Assembly (NCBI RefSeq): GCF_009363275.1
Contig: NZ_CP045324.1
Location: forward strand, 1,984,001 to 2,048,000
Reading direction: 5' to 3'
Origin: Marinobacter sp. THAF197a
GTDB lineage: Bacteria > Pseudomonadota > Gammaproteobacteria > Pseudomonadales > Oleiphilaceae
Length of the DNA: 64,000 nt
Made by a program: the position numbers and the translations under genes. The notes beneath the pieces are model-generated. The model searched no databases. It saw only the letters and a list, made by a program, of their open reading frames with translations, and was not told where the DNA came from. Of the stretch, positions 1-8,468 are shown in pieces; within the stretch, counting starts at the first letter, position 1, and each line of letters opens with the position of its first letter.

Positions 1-1542
1 AAAACCAGTGGTTTGCATCGTGCCCTGGTTAGTCGTATTGCCAGATTACGGTTCTGGCTGGCGTGGCAGCTCGATACCCGCGGAGCCAATGTGTTCAGCG
101 ACGTTGTTCTTGACTGGTTGGACAACCTGCAGGAGTGGCGGGGGTGGAGTGATACCGGGGGGCGATCATCCAGGGTGTTGCTGGACCAATTGGACAGCCT
201 GGTTATCGCGGTGTCCGGCAGCTTTGAAAGTGGCCAGCCCGAACTGGTGGAGAGCTATTGTAAACAATGGCTTGATGACCGGGAGAAAGGTGAGCACCAG
301 GTCAGCCGGTTGCGTGAACGCCTGCTTGAGACCGAGCGTGGTGCTTCGCGGCAGCGTCTTGCCGACCAGGTTTCCCGCGCGCTGATCGGCAGGGCGCTGA
401 CTGGGCGTGAGTTACCGGTGGTCATCAGTCGATTCATCATCGAAGACTGGTACAAGGTTCTCAAACAAAGCGTGTGGTCCGAGGGCACAGACAGTGAGCT
501 GTATCGACACGCCAACAAACTGCTCGAGTGGTTGGTATGGCTTGGTGACCCGGCACTGTCTGACAGAGATCGGAACCGGCTTTACCATGTAGGCGAGCAG
601 ATAGGGGACCGGATACAGGATGTGTGGACCCGGGCCCTCGGGCAGGGATTACCGGATAATGCATTGGCGGATATCCAGGCGGTTATCGTAGCGCGTATCC
701 GCGGCGAGGTGCCGGAACTCAAGCCTGCCCTGGGTAGCGGTAACAGTCTTACCTGGGACAGCCGTTGGCTGTCCCTGACTCCGGTAGACCCGAAACAGGC
801 CGCGGGCTTCATCGGCCGCTGGTTTGTTGAAGGCGAGGGTGCTACCGAGCAAAGGCGCTATCTGTTCGCGCTGCTCGAAGACAGCGGGGAAGTGCTTTGG
901 ACCAACGGCGCCGGGGTCAAGCTTGGGCTTCAGGACTGGGTGTTGTTCCTGGCAGATCTTGAAGCCGACACCCTGCGGTCCTTACCGGCTCCGACACCGT
1001 TTGGTGAGGTGCTCTCGGAAACCGTGAATCTGTTGTTCAAGGTGTGCGAGAAACAGCAGAAACAACGTGAAGAGGCGGCTCGGGAAGCGAGGGCTCGGGC
1101 AGAGGTACTGCGAAAGGAGAAGGAAGCCGCCGAGCGCGCAAGAAAGGCCGAAGAAGAGGCAAAACAGGCAGCCCTGGAGCAACAGAGGGCAGAAGCGGAA
1201 CGGCAGCGCCAGGAAGATGAGAAAGCGGAGGAGGAACGTCTCCAGAAAGAACATGAGCTGGCGGCGGCCAAACAGGTGGATAGTATTGGTTTGGGAGGCT
1301 GGATTGTACTGGCCGCCCAGAAGGATGGTGAGGAACCGACCAGGCTGAAACTGGCGGTCAAGATTTCTGCATCCCGGAAGTTCGTGTTCGTGGACCGTCT
1401 GGGGCTTAATCGCCGTGAGTTTCTGCACGATGAGCTGGTATCCGGGGTCGTATCAGGCCGCATCCGGATATTGGGGAGTGCAGCAGAGTTCGACGACACC
1501 CTGAGCCGGGTTGTTGGCCGGATCCGTGTTGGCCGTAACTGA
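1..1542 (+). CDS. DUF1631 family protein, 3' part (5' end outside window)
   Basis: The reading frame is open from the first base of the window, so the true start lies upstream; any start codon near position 13 is only internal. About 513 codons are present, shorter than the roughly 700-800 residues usual for DUF1631 proteins. The visible part is mostly helical. It carries a long charged coiled coil at about codons 345-420, rich in Glu, Lys, Arg and Ala, and ends in a small beta domain with the pattern KLAVKISASRKFVFVDRLG. DUF1631 proteins characteristically end in such a PilZ-like domain. A separate PilZ gene follows 9 bases downstream, which supports co-transcription and perhaps a cyclic-di-GMP link (inference). 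Exact function is unknown. Confidence 0.75.
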   Translation, partial: KTSGLHRALVSRIARLRFWLAWQLDTRGANVFSDVVLDWLDNLQEWRGWSDTGGRSSRVLLDQLDSLVIAVSGSFESGQPELVESYCKQWLDDREKGEHQVSRLRERLLETERGASRQRLADQVSRALIGRALTGRELPVVISRFIIEDWYKVLKQSVWSEGTDSELYRHANKLLEWLVWLGDPALSDRDRNRLYHVGEQIGDRIQDVWTRALGQGLPDNALADIQAVIVARIRGEVPELKPALGSGNSLTWDSRWLSLTPVDPKQAAGFIGRWFVEGEGATEQRRYLFALLEDSGEVLWTNGAGVKLGLQDWVLFLADLEADTLRSLPAPTPFGEVLSETVNLLFKVCEKQQKQREEAAREARARAEVLRKEKEAAERARKAEEEAKQAALEQQRAEAERQRQEDEKAEEERLQKEHELAAAKQVDSIGLGGWIVLAAQKDGEEPTRLKLAVKISASRKFVFVDRLGLNRREFLHDELVSGVVSGRIRILGSAAEFDDTLSRVVGRIRVGRN

Positions 1543-1551
1543 GGATGGCTT

Positions 1552-1956
1552 ATGGTTGATGATAACTACGAGTTCGGAAGCTCCCAGGGGTTACCCGGTG
1601 GGCAGGACAATCGCGAGGAATATCGTTTAACCGCCAGGGCTCGGGCATGGCTGTGGCTTGAGTCACCTGAACCGGATGTTGAGGTACAGGATGCCATTCC
1701 TCTTGAATGCCAGATTCGCGATATTTCGGCGAGAGGCCTGAGCCTTGTCTCGTCGGAGCCGTTGGTGCTGAACTCGTTGCTGATGGCGGAGATCAGTCTT
1801 GGGCACAAAACGCAGCGGTTTCGGTTAATGGTGGAGGTTGTGTGGTGCCGTGAAACGGGCCAGGAATACCTGGTGGGTGTCCAGATTCTGGAATCGGATG
1901 AGACGGATTATCTGGAATGGATGGATGCGGTTGCCACAGCACTCACTGAAAGTTGA
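1552..1956 (+). CDS. PilZ domain protein
   Basis: This 134-residue protein consists largely of one PilZ domain, the cyclic-di-GMP receptor fold. An Arg-rich segment (REEYRLTARAR, residues about 21-31) is followed by the second signature as RDISARGLSL (about residues 57-66), which fits the D/NxSxxG pattern. The first motif is not a textbook RxxxR with clean spacing, so ligand binding is likely but not certain. The start is ATG preceded by GAGGATGG, 9 bases after the upstream DUF1631 gene, indicating one transcript. A strong bidirectional hairpin follows immediately. Expected role is cytoplasmic control of motility or surface behaviour by cyclic-di-GMP; the specific partner is not visible. Confidence 0.8.
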   Translation: MVDDNYEFGSSQGLPGGQDNREEYRLTARARAWLWLESPEPDVEVQDAIPLECQIRDISARGLSLVSSEPLVLNSLLMAEISLGHKTQRFRLMVEVVWCRETGQEYLVGVQILESDETDYLEWMDAVATALTES

Positions 1957-1961
1957 ACCAA

Positions 1962-1986
1962 AAAAGCCGGCAAGGAGCCGGCTTTT
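1962..1986. terminator. Bidirectional rho-independent terminator
   Basis: Perfect 10-bp arms AAAAGCCGGC and GCCGGCTTTT surround the loop AAGGA. The hairpin lies between the convergent PilZ gene (+) and fabI (-) and has A/T runs on both sides, so it can stop transcription in both directions. Confidence 0.9.
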
Positions 1987-2009
1987 GGGATGATGTCTCA
2001 GGACTGCGA

Positions 2010-2795
2010 TCAGGATTCCAGTTCGCTCATCCCGGTGATGTTGAAGCCGCCATCCACGTAGAGAATCTCACCAGTAATACCAGAGGCGAGATCGGACGAC
2101 ATGAACGCTGCGGCGTTACCGACTTCTTCAGTGGTGACGTTGCGGCGAAGGGGAGCCTGCTTGGCGTTCTCGGCCAGCATTCGGCGGAAACTCTTGATGC
2201 CGGAAGCAGCCAGCGTCTTGATCGGGCCTGCGGAAATACCGTTTACCCGAATACCTTCCCGGCCAAGGCTGGCGGCCATGTAGCGGACGTTGGCTTCCAG
2301 TGAGGCCTTGGCAAGCCCCATGACGTTGTAGTTCTGCAGAACCCTTTCCGCACCGAGATAGCTCAAGGTCAGCAGGCTGCTGCCCTCATGCATCATCTTG
2401 CGAGCGCCCTTGGCCAGTGCGACAAAGCTGTAGGAGCTGATGTCGTGGGCGATACGGAAACCGTCACGGGTGGTCACATCCACATAGTTACCGTCGAGTT
2501 CATGCGCTGGCGCGTAACCAACAGCGTGAATAATGATGTCGATGTTATCCCAGTGTTTGTTGAGCTCGGTGAACACAGCGTCAATCTGCTCGTCACTGGC
2601 CACATCGCAGGGGAACGTCAGCTGACTGCCCCACTGATCCGCGAATTTCTCAACCCGGGACTGAAGTTTTTCGTTCTGGTAAGTGAAGGCCAGTTCAGCG
2701 CCTTCACGGGCGAATGCCTCGGCGATGCCGTAGGCGATGGAATGTTTGCTGGCTACACCAACAATCAGTGCTTTCTTGCCACTGAGGATTCCCAT
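2010..2795 (-). CDS. fabI: Enoyl-[acyl-carrier-protein] reductase FabI
   Basis: FabI catalyses the last, NADH-dependent reduction of trans-2-enoyl-ACP in type II fatty acid elongation in the cytoplasm. The protein has 261 residues, close to the 262 of E. coli FabI. It keeps the unusual SDR active site Y-x6-K: Tyr146, Tyr156 and Lys163 fall at the same numbers as in E. coli. The N-terminal nucleotide segment is IVGVASKHSIAYGIA, as expected for FabI rather than the FabV, FabK or FabL isozymes. An AGGGAGCA ribosome site precedes the ATG. It is the last gene of the mltD-yej-fabI strand, 68 bases after yejF, a Pseudomonas-like order. It is the family targeted by triclosan; resistance cannot be judged here. 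Confidence 0.97.
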   Translation of the reverse strand: MGILSGKKALIVGVASKHSIAYGIAEAFAREGAELAFTYQNEKLQSRVEKFADQWGSQLTFPCDVASDEQIDAVFTELNKHWDNIDIIIHAVGYAPAHELDGNYVDVTTRDGFRIAHDISSYSFVALAKGARKMMHEGSSLLTLSYLGAERVLQNYNVMGLAKASLEANVRYMAASLGREGIRVNGISAGPIKTLAASGIKSFRRMLAENAKQAPLRRNVTTEEVGNAAAFMSSDLASGITGEILYVDGGFNITGMSELES

Positions 2796-2863
2796 GGGTA
2801 TCTGCTCCCTGTGTTCCTTGGTTTCAGCGCATTATCCCCGACATGCGTCGGCGGGCGTAACGG

Positions 2864-4462
2864 TCAATTGGTCGTAGGCTGATAAAAGAAAGCCGCGGTC
2901 AGCAGTTCCCGGGTGTAGTCCTGTTTCGGTGCCCGGAAAATAGCCTCTGCGGCCCCGTACTCCACTATCTGGCCGTTCTTCAGCACCAGCAATTTGTGGC
3001 TGAGTGCCCGAACGACAGCCAGATCATGACTGATAAAGATGTAGCTTAGCTTATATCTGGCCTGAATTTCCCGTAAAAGCTCAATCACTTGCTTCTGGAC
3101 GGTCCGGTCCAGGGCGGAGGTAGGCTCATCGAGAATGATCAGTTCCGGCTGCAACACCAGTGCCCGGGCGATGGCAATGCGTTGTCGCTGCCCGCCGGAA
3201 AATTCGTGGGGGTAACGGTGCCTGGCGTCTGGGTCCAGCCCCACATCCTTCAGTGCCTGAATCACTCTGGCGTCGTGTTGCTCGGCATCGTTGGTGTCGT
3301 GTATCTCTAGCCCTTCACGGACAATTTCAGCCACCGACATCCGGGGGCTCAGACTACCGAAAGGATCCTGAAAGACAATCTGGACCCGCTTGCGCCAGGG
3401 TCGGAACTGCTTCTGGGACAGAGGCCCAAGTTCGGTTCCCGCCAACCGGATACTCCCGGTGCTGGCGGTTAACTTCAGTAGCGCATGTCCGATGGTGGTT
3501 TTGCCACTGCCGCTTTCACCGACAATACCCAGTGTCTCGCCTGGTTGCAGGGCAAAACTCACGTTCTGAACCGCGTGGAAACTCTCCTTGACCTTGCCCA
3601 GCAGGTTCTTGCGAATAGGGAACTGAACATTCAGCCCCGTGACTTCCATCAGTGTTCTACCACCATCAGTCGGTGGGAGAGGGTTTTCTGGTGGTTCCGC
3701 ATCAATGAGCTTCCGGGTATAGGGGTGCGCAGGCGCGGTGAACAGTTGCTCGGTGGCGGCTTCCTCAACGCATTGACCCTGTTCCATAACCACCACTCTA
3801 TCCGCATAGCGGCGGACAATGCTCAGGTCGTGGGTGATCATCAGAATGGCCATGCCGAGTTTCTGTTTCAGCGATTCCAGCAACTCCAGTACTTGTTTCT
3901 GTACGGTCACATCCAGAGCCGTGGTGGGTTCGTCGGCGATTAGCAGATCCGGTTCGTTGGCCAGGGCCATGGCGATCATGATCCTCTGTTTCTGGCCACC
4001 GGACAGCTGGTGTGGGTAGCTGTTCAGGCGCCGCTCTGGCTCGGGAATGCCCACCAGGTCGAGCAGTTCAATACAACGCTTTCGGGCCTGGGGGCCACGC
4101 ATGCCCTTGTGTAGCTCCAGAGTTTCGGTGATCTGCTTTTCAACCGTGTGTAAGGGGTTGAGCGAGGTCATGGGCTCCTGGAAGATCATGCTGATTTCCC
4201 GGCCGCGGATTTGTCGCAACCGGCTATCCGCAGCCGTCAGCAAATCTTCGCCACGATACAGAATCTTGCCAGAGGGATAACGGGCATGCCGGGCATCCAG
4301 TAACCTGAGAACAGACAGGGCCGATACCGATTTTCCAGAGCCGCTTTCGCCCACCAGCGCCAGGGTTTCGCCGAGACCAACTCGCAGCGACAGGCTGTCT
4401 ACGACCAGCGGGCCGTTATCAAAGCGGATGGACAGGTCCGAGATGGTCAGGAGCTCACTCAT
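2864..4462 (-). CDS. yejF: ABC transporter ATPase with two nucleotide-binding domains (YejF type)
   Basis: The protein powers an oligopeptide/microcin C-type importer from the cytoplasmic side. It has two full ABC ATPase cassettes in tandem. Each has Walker A (VGESGSGKS near residue 40 and VGESGSGKT near residue 318), an LSGGQKQR or FSGGQRQR signature, and Walker B (LLIADEPT, LIILDEPTS). Oligopeptide-type tails follow each cassette. An upstream in-frame ATG exists at 4489, but the ATG at 4462 is chosen: it follows the yejE stop by one base and gives MSELLTISDLSIRF, matching YejF N termini, for a 532-residue product (E. coli YejF is 529). It is co-directional with yejE and yejB. Confidence 0.93.
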   Translation of the reverse strand: MSELLTISDLSIRFDNGPLVVDSLSLRVGLGETLALVGESGSGKSVSALSVLRLLDARHARYPSGKILYRGEDLLTAADSRLRQIRGREISMIFQEPMTSLNPLHTVEKQITETLELHKGMRGPQARKRCIELLDLVGIPEPERRLNSYPHQLSGGQKQRIMIAMALANEPDLLIADEPTTALDVTVQKQVLELLESLKQKLGMAILMITHDLSIVRRYADRVVVMEQGQCVEEAATEQLFTAPAHPYTRKLIDAEPPENPLPPTDGGRTLMEVTGLNVQFPIRKNLLGKVKESFHAVQNVSFALQPGETLGIVGESGSGKTTIGHALLKLTASTGSIRLAGTELGPLSQKQFRPWRKRVQIVFQDPFGSLSPRMSVAEIVREGLEIHDTNDAEQHDARVIQALKDVGLDPDARHRYPHEFSGGQRQRIAIARALVLQPELIILDEPTSALDRTVQKQVIELLREIQARYKLSYIFISHDLAVVRALSHKLLVLKNGQIVEYGAAEAIFRAPKQDYTRELLTAAFFYQPTTN

Positions 4463-4463
4463 A

Positions 4464-5486
4464 TCAGTTCTTTCTCGGGTCAAAGGCATCTCGTACGGCT
4501 TCGCCTACAAACACCAGCAGCGTCAGCATCACCGACAGGGAGACAAAGGCAGAGATACCCAGCCAGGGGGCATGAAGGTTGGCCTTGCCCTGGGCGATCA
4601 GCTCCCCCAGGGACGGAGAACCGGACGGCAGGCCAAAGCCCAGGAAATCCAGCGAGGTTAGCCCGGTAATGGCGCCAGTCAGGATAAACGGCAGAAAGGT
4701 GAGGGTGGCCACCATGGCGTTCGGCAGAATGTGCCGGAACATGATGTGCCGGTTACCCAACCCGAGCGCCCGAGCCGCTTTAACGTATTCGAAGTTTCTC
4801 GCCCGCAGGAATTCAGCACGAACGACATCCACCAGCCCCATCCAGCTGAACAGCAACATAATGCCCAGCAACCACCAGAAGTTGGGCTGGACAATGGCAG
4901 AGAGGATAATCAGCAGATACAGCATTGGCAGGCCCGACCAGATCTCGATAAAGCGCTGGCCGAACAGGTCCACCTTGCCTCCGTAAAAGCCCTGAATGGC
5001 GCCGACGATCACGCCCACAATGCAGCTGGCGATGGTCAAGGTCAGACCAAAAACCACGGAAATCCGGAAGCCGTAGATGACCCGGGCAGCCACGTCCCGG
5101 CCCTGGTCGTCTGTACCCAGCCAGTGTTCGGCGCTGGGTGGTGCGGGCGAGGGTACGCTCAGTTCATAGTTGATGGTGTTGTAGCTGAATTTGAACGGCG
5201 GCCAGAGGATCCAGCCGTTGGCCTCTATTTCGTCCCGGATGAAGCGATCCCGGTAGTCGGTTTCTGTGGGCAGAAAGCCGCCAAATGTTTCCTCGGGCAC
5301 CATCTGGACTACCGGGAAATAGACATCGCCCTGATAGGAGACCACCAGTGGCTTGTCGTTGGCGATTAGCTCTGCCACCAGGGAAAGACCGAACAGGGCC
5401 AGGAAAAGCCACAGTGACCAGAAACCACGGCGATTATTCCTGAAATTCCGCAGCCGGCGCTGCTGTATGGGCGTCAGTCGGGGCAT
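4464..5486 (-). CDS. yejE: ABC transporter permease YejE
   Basis: This 340-residue inner-membrane permease has an N-terminal transmembrane helix (about residues 24-42), a periplasmic segment with the LGTDDQGRDVAARVIYG motif, and a C-terminal set of about five helices. The cytoplasmic EAA loop reads EYVKAARALGLGNRHIMFRH and contacts the ATPase. These features match the second permease of the YejABEF peptide importer. It starts 2 bases after yejB ends and stops 1 base before the yejF start, so translation is probably coupled. Substrate class is known from the family (oligopeptides, microcin C in E. coli); the substrate in this organism is not shown by sequence. Confidence 0.93.
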   Translation of the reverse strand: MPRLTPIQQRRLRNFRNNRRGFWSLWLFLALFGLSLVAELIANDKPLVVSYQGDVYFPVVQMVPEETFGGFLPTETDYRDRFIRDEIEANGWILWPPFKFSYNTINYELSVPSPAPPSAEHWLGTDDQGRDVAARVIYGFRISVVFGLTLTIASCIVGVIVGAIQGFYGGKVDLFGQRFIEIWSGLPMLYLLIILSAIVQPNFWWLLGIMLLFSWMGLVDVVRAEFLRARNFEYVKAARALGLGNRHIMFRHILPNAMVATLTFLPFILTGAITGLTSLDFLGFGLPSGSPSLGELIAQGKANLHAPWLGISAFVSLSVMLTLLVFVGEAVRDAFDPRKN

Positions 5487-5488
5487 GG

Positions 5489-6574
5489 TTACGCACCCTC
5501 CCGGCTTTCAAAATCGATGCGCGGGTCTACCAGCACATAGGTGATGTCGCTGATCAGTTTCAGAATCAAACCCATCAGCGTGAAGATGTAGAGAGTGCCG
5601 AAAATCACCGGGTAATCCCGGTTCAGGGCCGCTTCAAAGCCCAGCAGGCCTAGGCCGTCCAGGGAAAAAATCACCTCTATCAGCAAGGACCCGGTAAAGA
5701 ACAGGGACACCAGAACACCCGGCATGCTGGCGATCACAATCAGCATGGCGTTGCGGAACACGTGGCCATACAGCACTTGTTTCTCTTCCAGACCCTTGGC
5801 CCGGGCCGTCACCACGTATTGTTTGCCGATCTCATCCAGGAATGAGTTCTTGGTCAGCAGGGTGAGGGTGGCAAAGCCGCCAATCACATTGGCGGTCACC
5901 GGCAAGGCCAGGTGCCAGAAGTAATCGGCAATCTTCTGGTACCAGTTGAGCTCATCGAAATTCGGAGAGGTCAGGCCCCGGAGGGGGAACCAGTCGAAAT
6001 AGCTGCCGCCGGCAAACAACACGATCAACAGAATGGCAAACAGGAAGCCGGGAATGGCATAGCCCACCACGATGGCAGAGCTTGTCCAGACATCGAATCG
6101 GGAGCCGTCAGACACGGCTTTGCGAATGCCCAGGGGGATGGAAATCAGGTAAATGATCAGTGTGGACCAGAGCCCCAGGGAAATGGAAACCGGCATCTTG
6201 TCGATGATCAGCTCAACGACGGTACGGTCCCGGAAAAAGGATTCGCCGAAATTGAAGGTGGCGTAATCCTTGAGCATTTTCAGGAAGCGCTCATGGGCGG
6301 GCTTGTCGAAACCGTACATCACCTCGATTTCTTTCAGCAATTCCGGTGGCAGGCCCCGGGAACCCCGGCTGTCGCCGGAGCTGGTGACGACTTCACCACC
6401 GGTATCTCCACCGCCCGCCCGTGCCAGGGCACTGCTGCCGTGGCCTTCCATCTGGGCAATAAGCTGGTCAACCGGGCCGCCCGGTGCGGCCTGCACAATG
6501 ATGAAATTGAGTAGCATAATCCCCACCAGCGTGGGGATGATCAGTGCTAGCCGCCGGAGAATGTAGATGCCCAT
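5489..6574 (-). CDS. yejB: ABC transporter permease YejB
   Basis: This 361-residue first permease of the YejABEF importer begins MGIYILRRLALIIPTLVGIM, the classic first helix of DppB/OppB-type permeases. The EAA loop is QYVVTARAKGLEEKQVLYGH near residue 250. Compared with short OppB-like proteins it has an extra Gly/Ser-rich periplasmic stretch at residues about 45-75. It lies 46 bases downstream of yejA and 2 bases upstream of yejE. The gene order A-B-E-F is the standard yej order. Confidence 0.93.
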   Translation of the reverse strand: MGIYILRRLALIIPTLVGIMLLNFIIVQAAPGGPVDQLIAQMEGHGSSALARAGGGDTGGEVVTSSGDSRGSRGLPPELLKEIEVMYGFDKPAHERFLKMLKDYATFNFGESFFRDRTVVELIIDKMPVSISLGLWSTLIIYLISIPLGIRKAVSDGSRFDVWTSSAIVVGYAIPGFLFAILLIVLFAGGSYFDWFPLRGLTSPNFDELNWYQKIADYFWHLALPVTANVIGGFATLTLLTKNSFLDEIGKQYVVTARAKGLEEKQVLYGHVFRNAMLIVIASMPGVLVSLFFTGSLLIEVIFSLDGLGLLGFEAALNRDYPVIFGTLYIFTLMGLILKLISDITYVLVDPRIDFESREGA

Positions 6575-6620
6575 TTAGGGGAGGAATCCTTTCGTTACAG
6601 CGTTGGTGACAGTCGATGGA

Positions 6621-8456
6621 TCAGCGGTTGATCCACCAGTTGTTCAGGTCGATACCATTTTTCGGTGTGACCTCAGGTCGCTGTAGATGGTTCCAGTAGG
6701 CTACCCGGTCTTTGGTCAGGTGCCAGTGCGGAATCACATAGTGGCTGTGCAGAAGCACCCGGTCGAGCGCCCGCACACGGTGTACCAGCTGTTCCCGGTC
6801 CGGCGCCTGGATGACCATGTCGACCAGTTGGTCTACCACGGGATCATTAACGCCCATGAAGTTCCGGGACCCGGATACCTCTGCGGTACTGGAGTGCCAG
6901 TATTCCCGTTGCTCATTACCCGGGGAGTCTGATTGCGGCAGCACCTGGGTGATCATGTCGAAGTCAAAGCTGCGCACCCGTTGAATGTACTGGTTGCTGT
7001 CAACGAGCCGCACGGTGACGTCTATGCCCAGACGTTCCAGGTTGCGGGTAAAGGGTAGTACCACCCGCTCAAAACTCTTCTGGAACAGCAGTACTTCAAA
7101 GCTCAGTTGCTTGCCGGTTTCCTCGTGCACCATTTTGCCGCCTCGGATGCTGTAGCCGGCCTCGTTCAGCAGTTCCATTGCCGCCCGCAGATTGTCACGC
7201 ATGGACCGGCTGTCGCTGGTGTCCGGCGGGGTGTACTCGCGGGTAAATACCTCCGGGTTAAGCTGATCGCGGAAGCGCTCCAGGATGTCCAGTTCAGGGC
7301 CTTCAGGTAGGCCGGATGAGGCCAGTTCACTGTTTTCAAAATAACTGTTGGTCCGGGTGTACTGATCAAAAAACAGGTTACGGTTAGCCCACTGGAAGTC
7401 AAAGCCGTAGGCCAGGGCCTGGCGGACCTTCGGGTCACGGAATACCGGCTTTCGGGTGTTGAAGACAAAACCCTGCATACCGCTTGGGCGTTGATGAGGG
7501 ATGGCCTCGCGAACGATTCGGCCATCTTCGAAACGCCGGCCGGTGTAGGCGGTTGCCCAGTTCTTTGCGGAGGTTTCCTGGCGGAAGTCGAAGTTGCCTG
7601 CTTTGAAGGCTTCCAGCGCTACCGTGTCATCGTTGTAGTATTCGTACTGGATGCGCTGGAAATTGAAACGTCCTACACGTACGGGCAGGTCTTTTGCCCA
7701 GTAGTCTTCAATCAGCTCATAGGTAACAGAGCGCCCAGCATCAAACGAACCAATGCGGTAGGGCCCACTGCCCACCGGAATGTCCAGACCGTTTCGACCA
7801 AACTCCCGCTCTTCCCAGTAATGGGCCGGGAGAATAGGCATTTGCCCCAGGATCAGAGGCAGCTCACGGTTATCGGTTTCGCCGAAATCGAATCGGATAC
7901 GATGACTGTTCTCGATGGTAACCTTGCGCACATCCGCGTAGTAGTTGCGGTAGAAGGGGTGCCCTTCAGTGGTCAGGATACGGTGCGAGAATTCGACGTC
8001 TTTGGCGGTGATCGGGGTGCCGTCCTGGAATCTCGCTTCTTCCCGCAAATTGAATATGACGTACCGGCGGTCTTCGGGAAACTCAACGCTCTCGGCAATC
8101 AACCCATACTCGGAGAATGGCTCGTCAGAAGACGATTCCATCAGTGTGTCATAGACGTAAGTGCTGACGCCGGCAGCTGCTACGCCGCGAATCACAAACG
8201 GGTTGAAGCTGTCGAACCCGTTGGATACCACGGACAGCTTCAGAGTGCCGCCTTTGGGCGCCTCGGGATTAACGTAATCGAAGTGGCTGAAGCCTTCCGG
8301 GTATTTCAACTCACCATGCATGGCGATCCCATGAACGGGCGCTGGCCCGTTTTCATGGTGATCGTCAGCAGCGGAAAAAAGTGGAGTGGCCATCAAGGCC
8401 AGGGATGTGATCAGTCCAGACAGGATCAGATGAGGTGCTTTCCGTGTTTTTGTCAT
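6621..8456 (-). CDS. yejA: Periplasmic peptide-binding protein YejA
   Basis: This 611-residue family 5 extracellular solute-binding protein delivers peptides to YejB/YejE. Residues 1 to about 30 form a Sec signal peptide (basic start MTKTRK, a hydrophobic LILSGLITSLALMATPLFSA core and a likely AxA-type cut). The mature protein has the family's PKGGTLKLSVVSNGFDSFNP opening and a SGPYRIGSFDAGRSVTYE segment. It begins 12 bases after mltD ends, so a muropeptide or peptide recycling link between the lytic enzyme and the importer is plausible (inference). Length and order match YejA. Confidence 0.92.
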   Translation of the reverse strand: MTKTRKAPHLILSGLITSLALMATPLFSAADDHHENGPAPVHGIAMHGELKYPEGFSHFDYVNPEAPKGGTLKLSVVSNGFDSFNPFVIRGVAAAGVSTYVYDTLMESSSDEPFSEYGLIAESVEFPEDRRYVIFNLREEARFQDGTPITAKDVEFSHRILTTEGHPFYRNYYADVRKVTIENSHRIRFDFGETDNRELPLILGQMPILPAHYWEEREFGRNGLDIPVGSGPYRIGSFDAGRSVTYELIEDYWAKDLPVRVGRFNFQRIQYEYYNDDTVALEAFKAGNFDFRQETSAKNWATAYTGRRFEDGRIVREAIPHQRPSGMQGFVFNTRKPVFRDPKVRQALAYGFDFQWANRNLFFDQYTRTNSYFENSELASSGLPEGPELDILERFRDQLNPEVFTREYTPPDTSDSRSMRDNLRAAMELLNEAGYSIRGGKMVHEETGKQLSFEVLLFQKSFERVVLPFTRNLERLGIDVTVRLVDSNQYIQRVRSFDFDMITQVLPQSDSPGNEQREYWHSSTAEVSGSRNFMGVNDPVVDQLVDMVIQAPDREQLVHRVRALDRVLLHSHYVIPHWHLTKDRVAYWNHLQRPEVTPKNGIDLNNWWINR

Positions 8457-8468
8457 GGTTCTCGCACG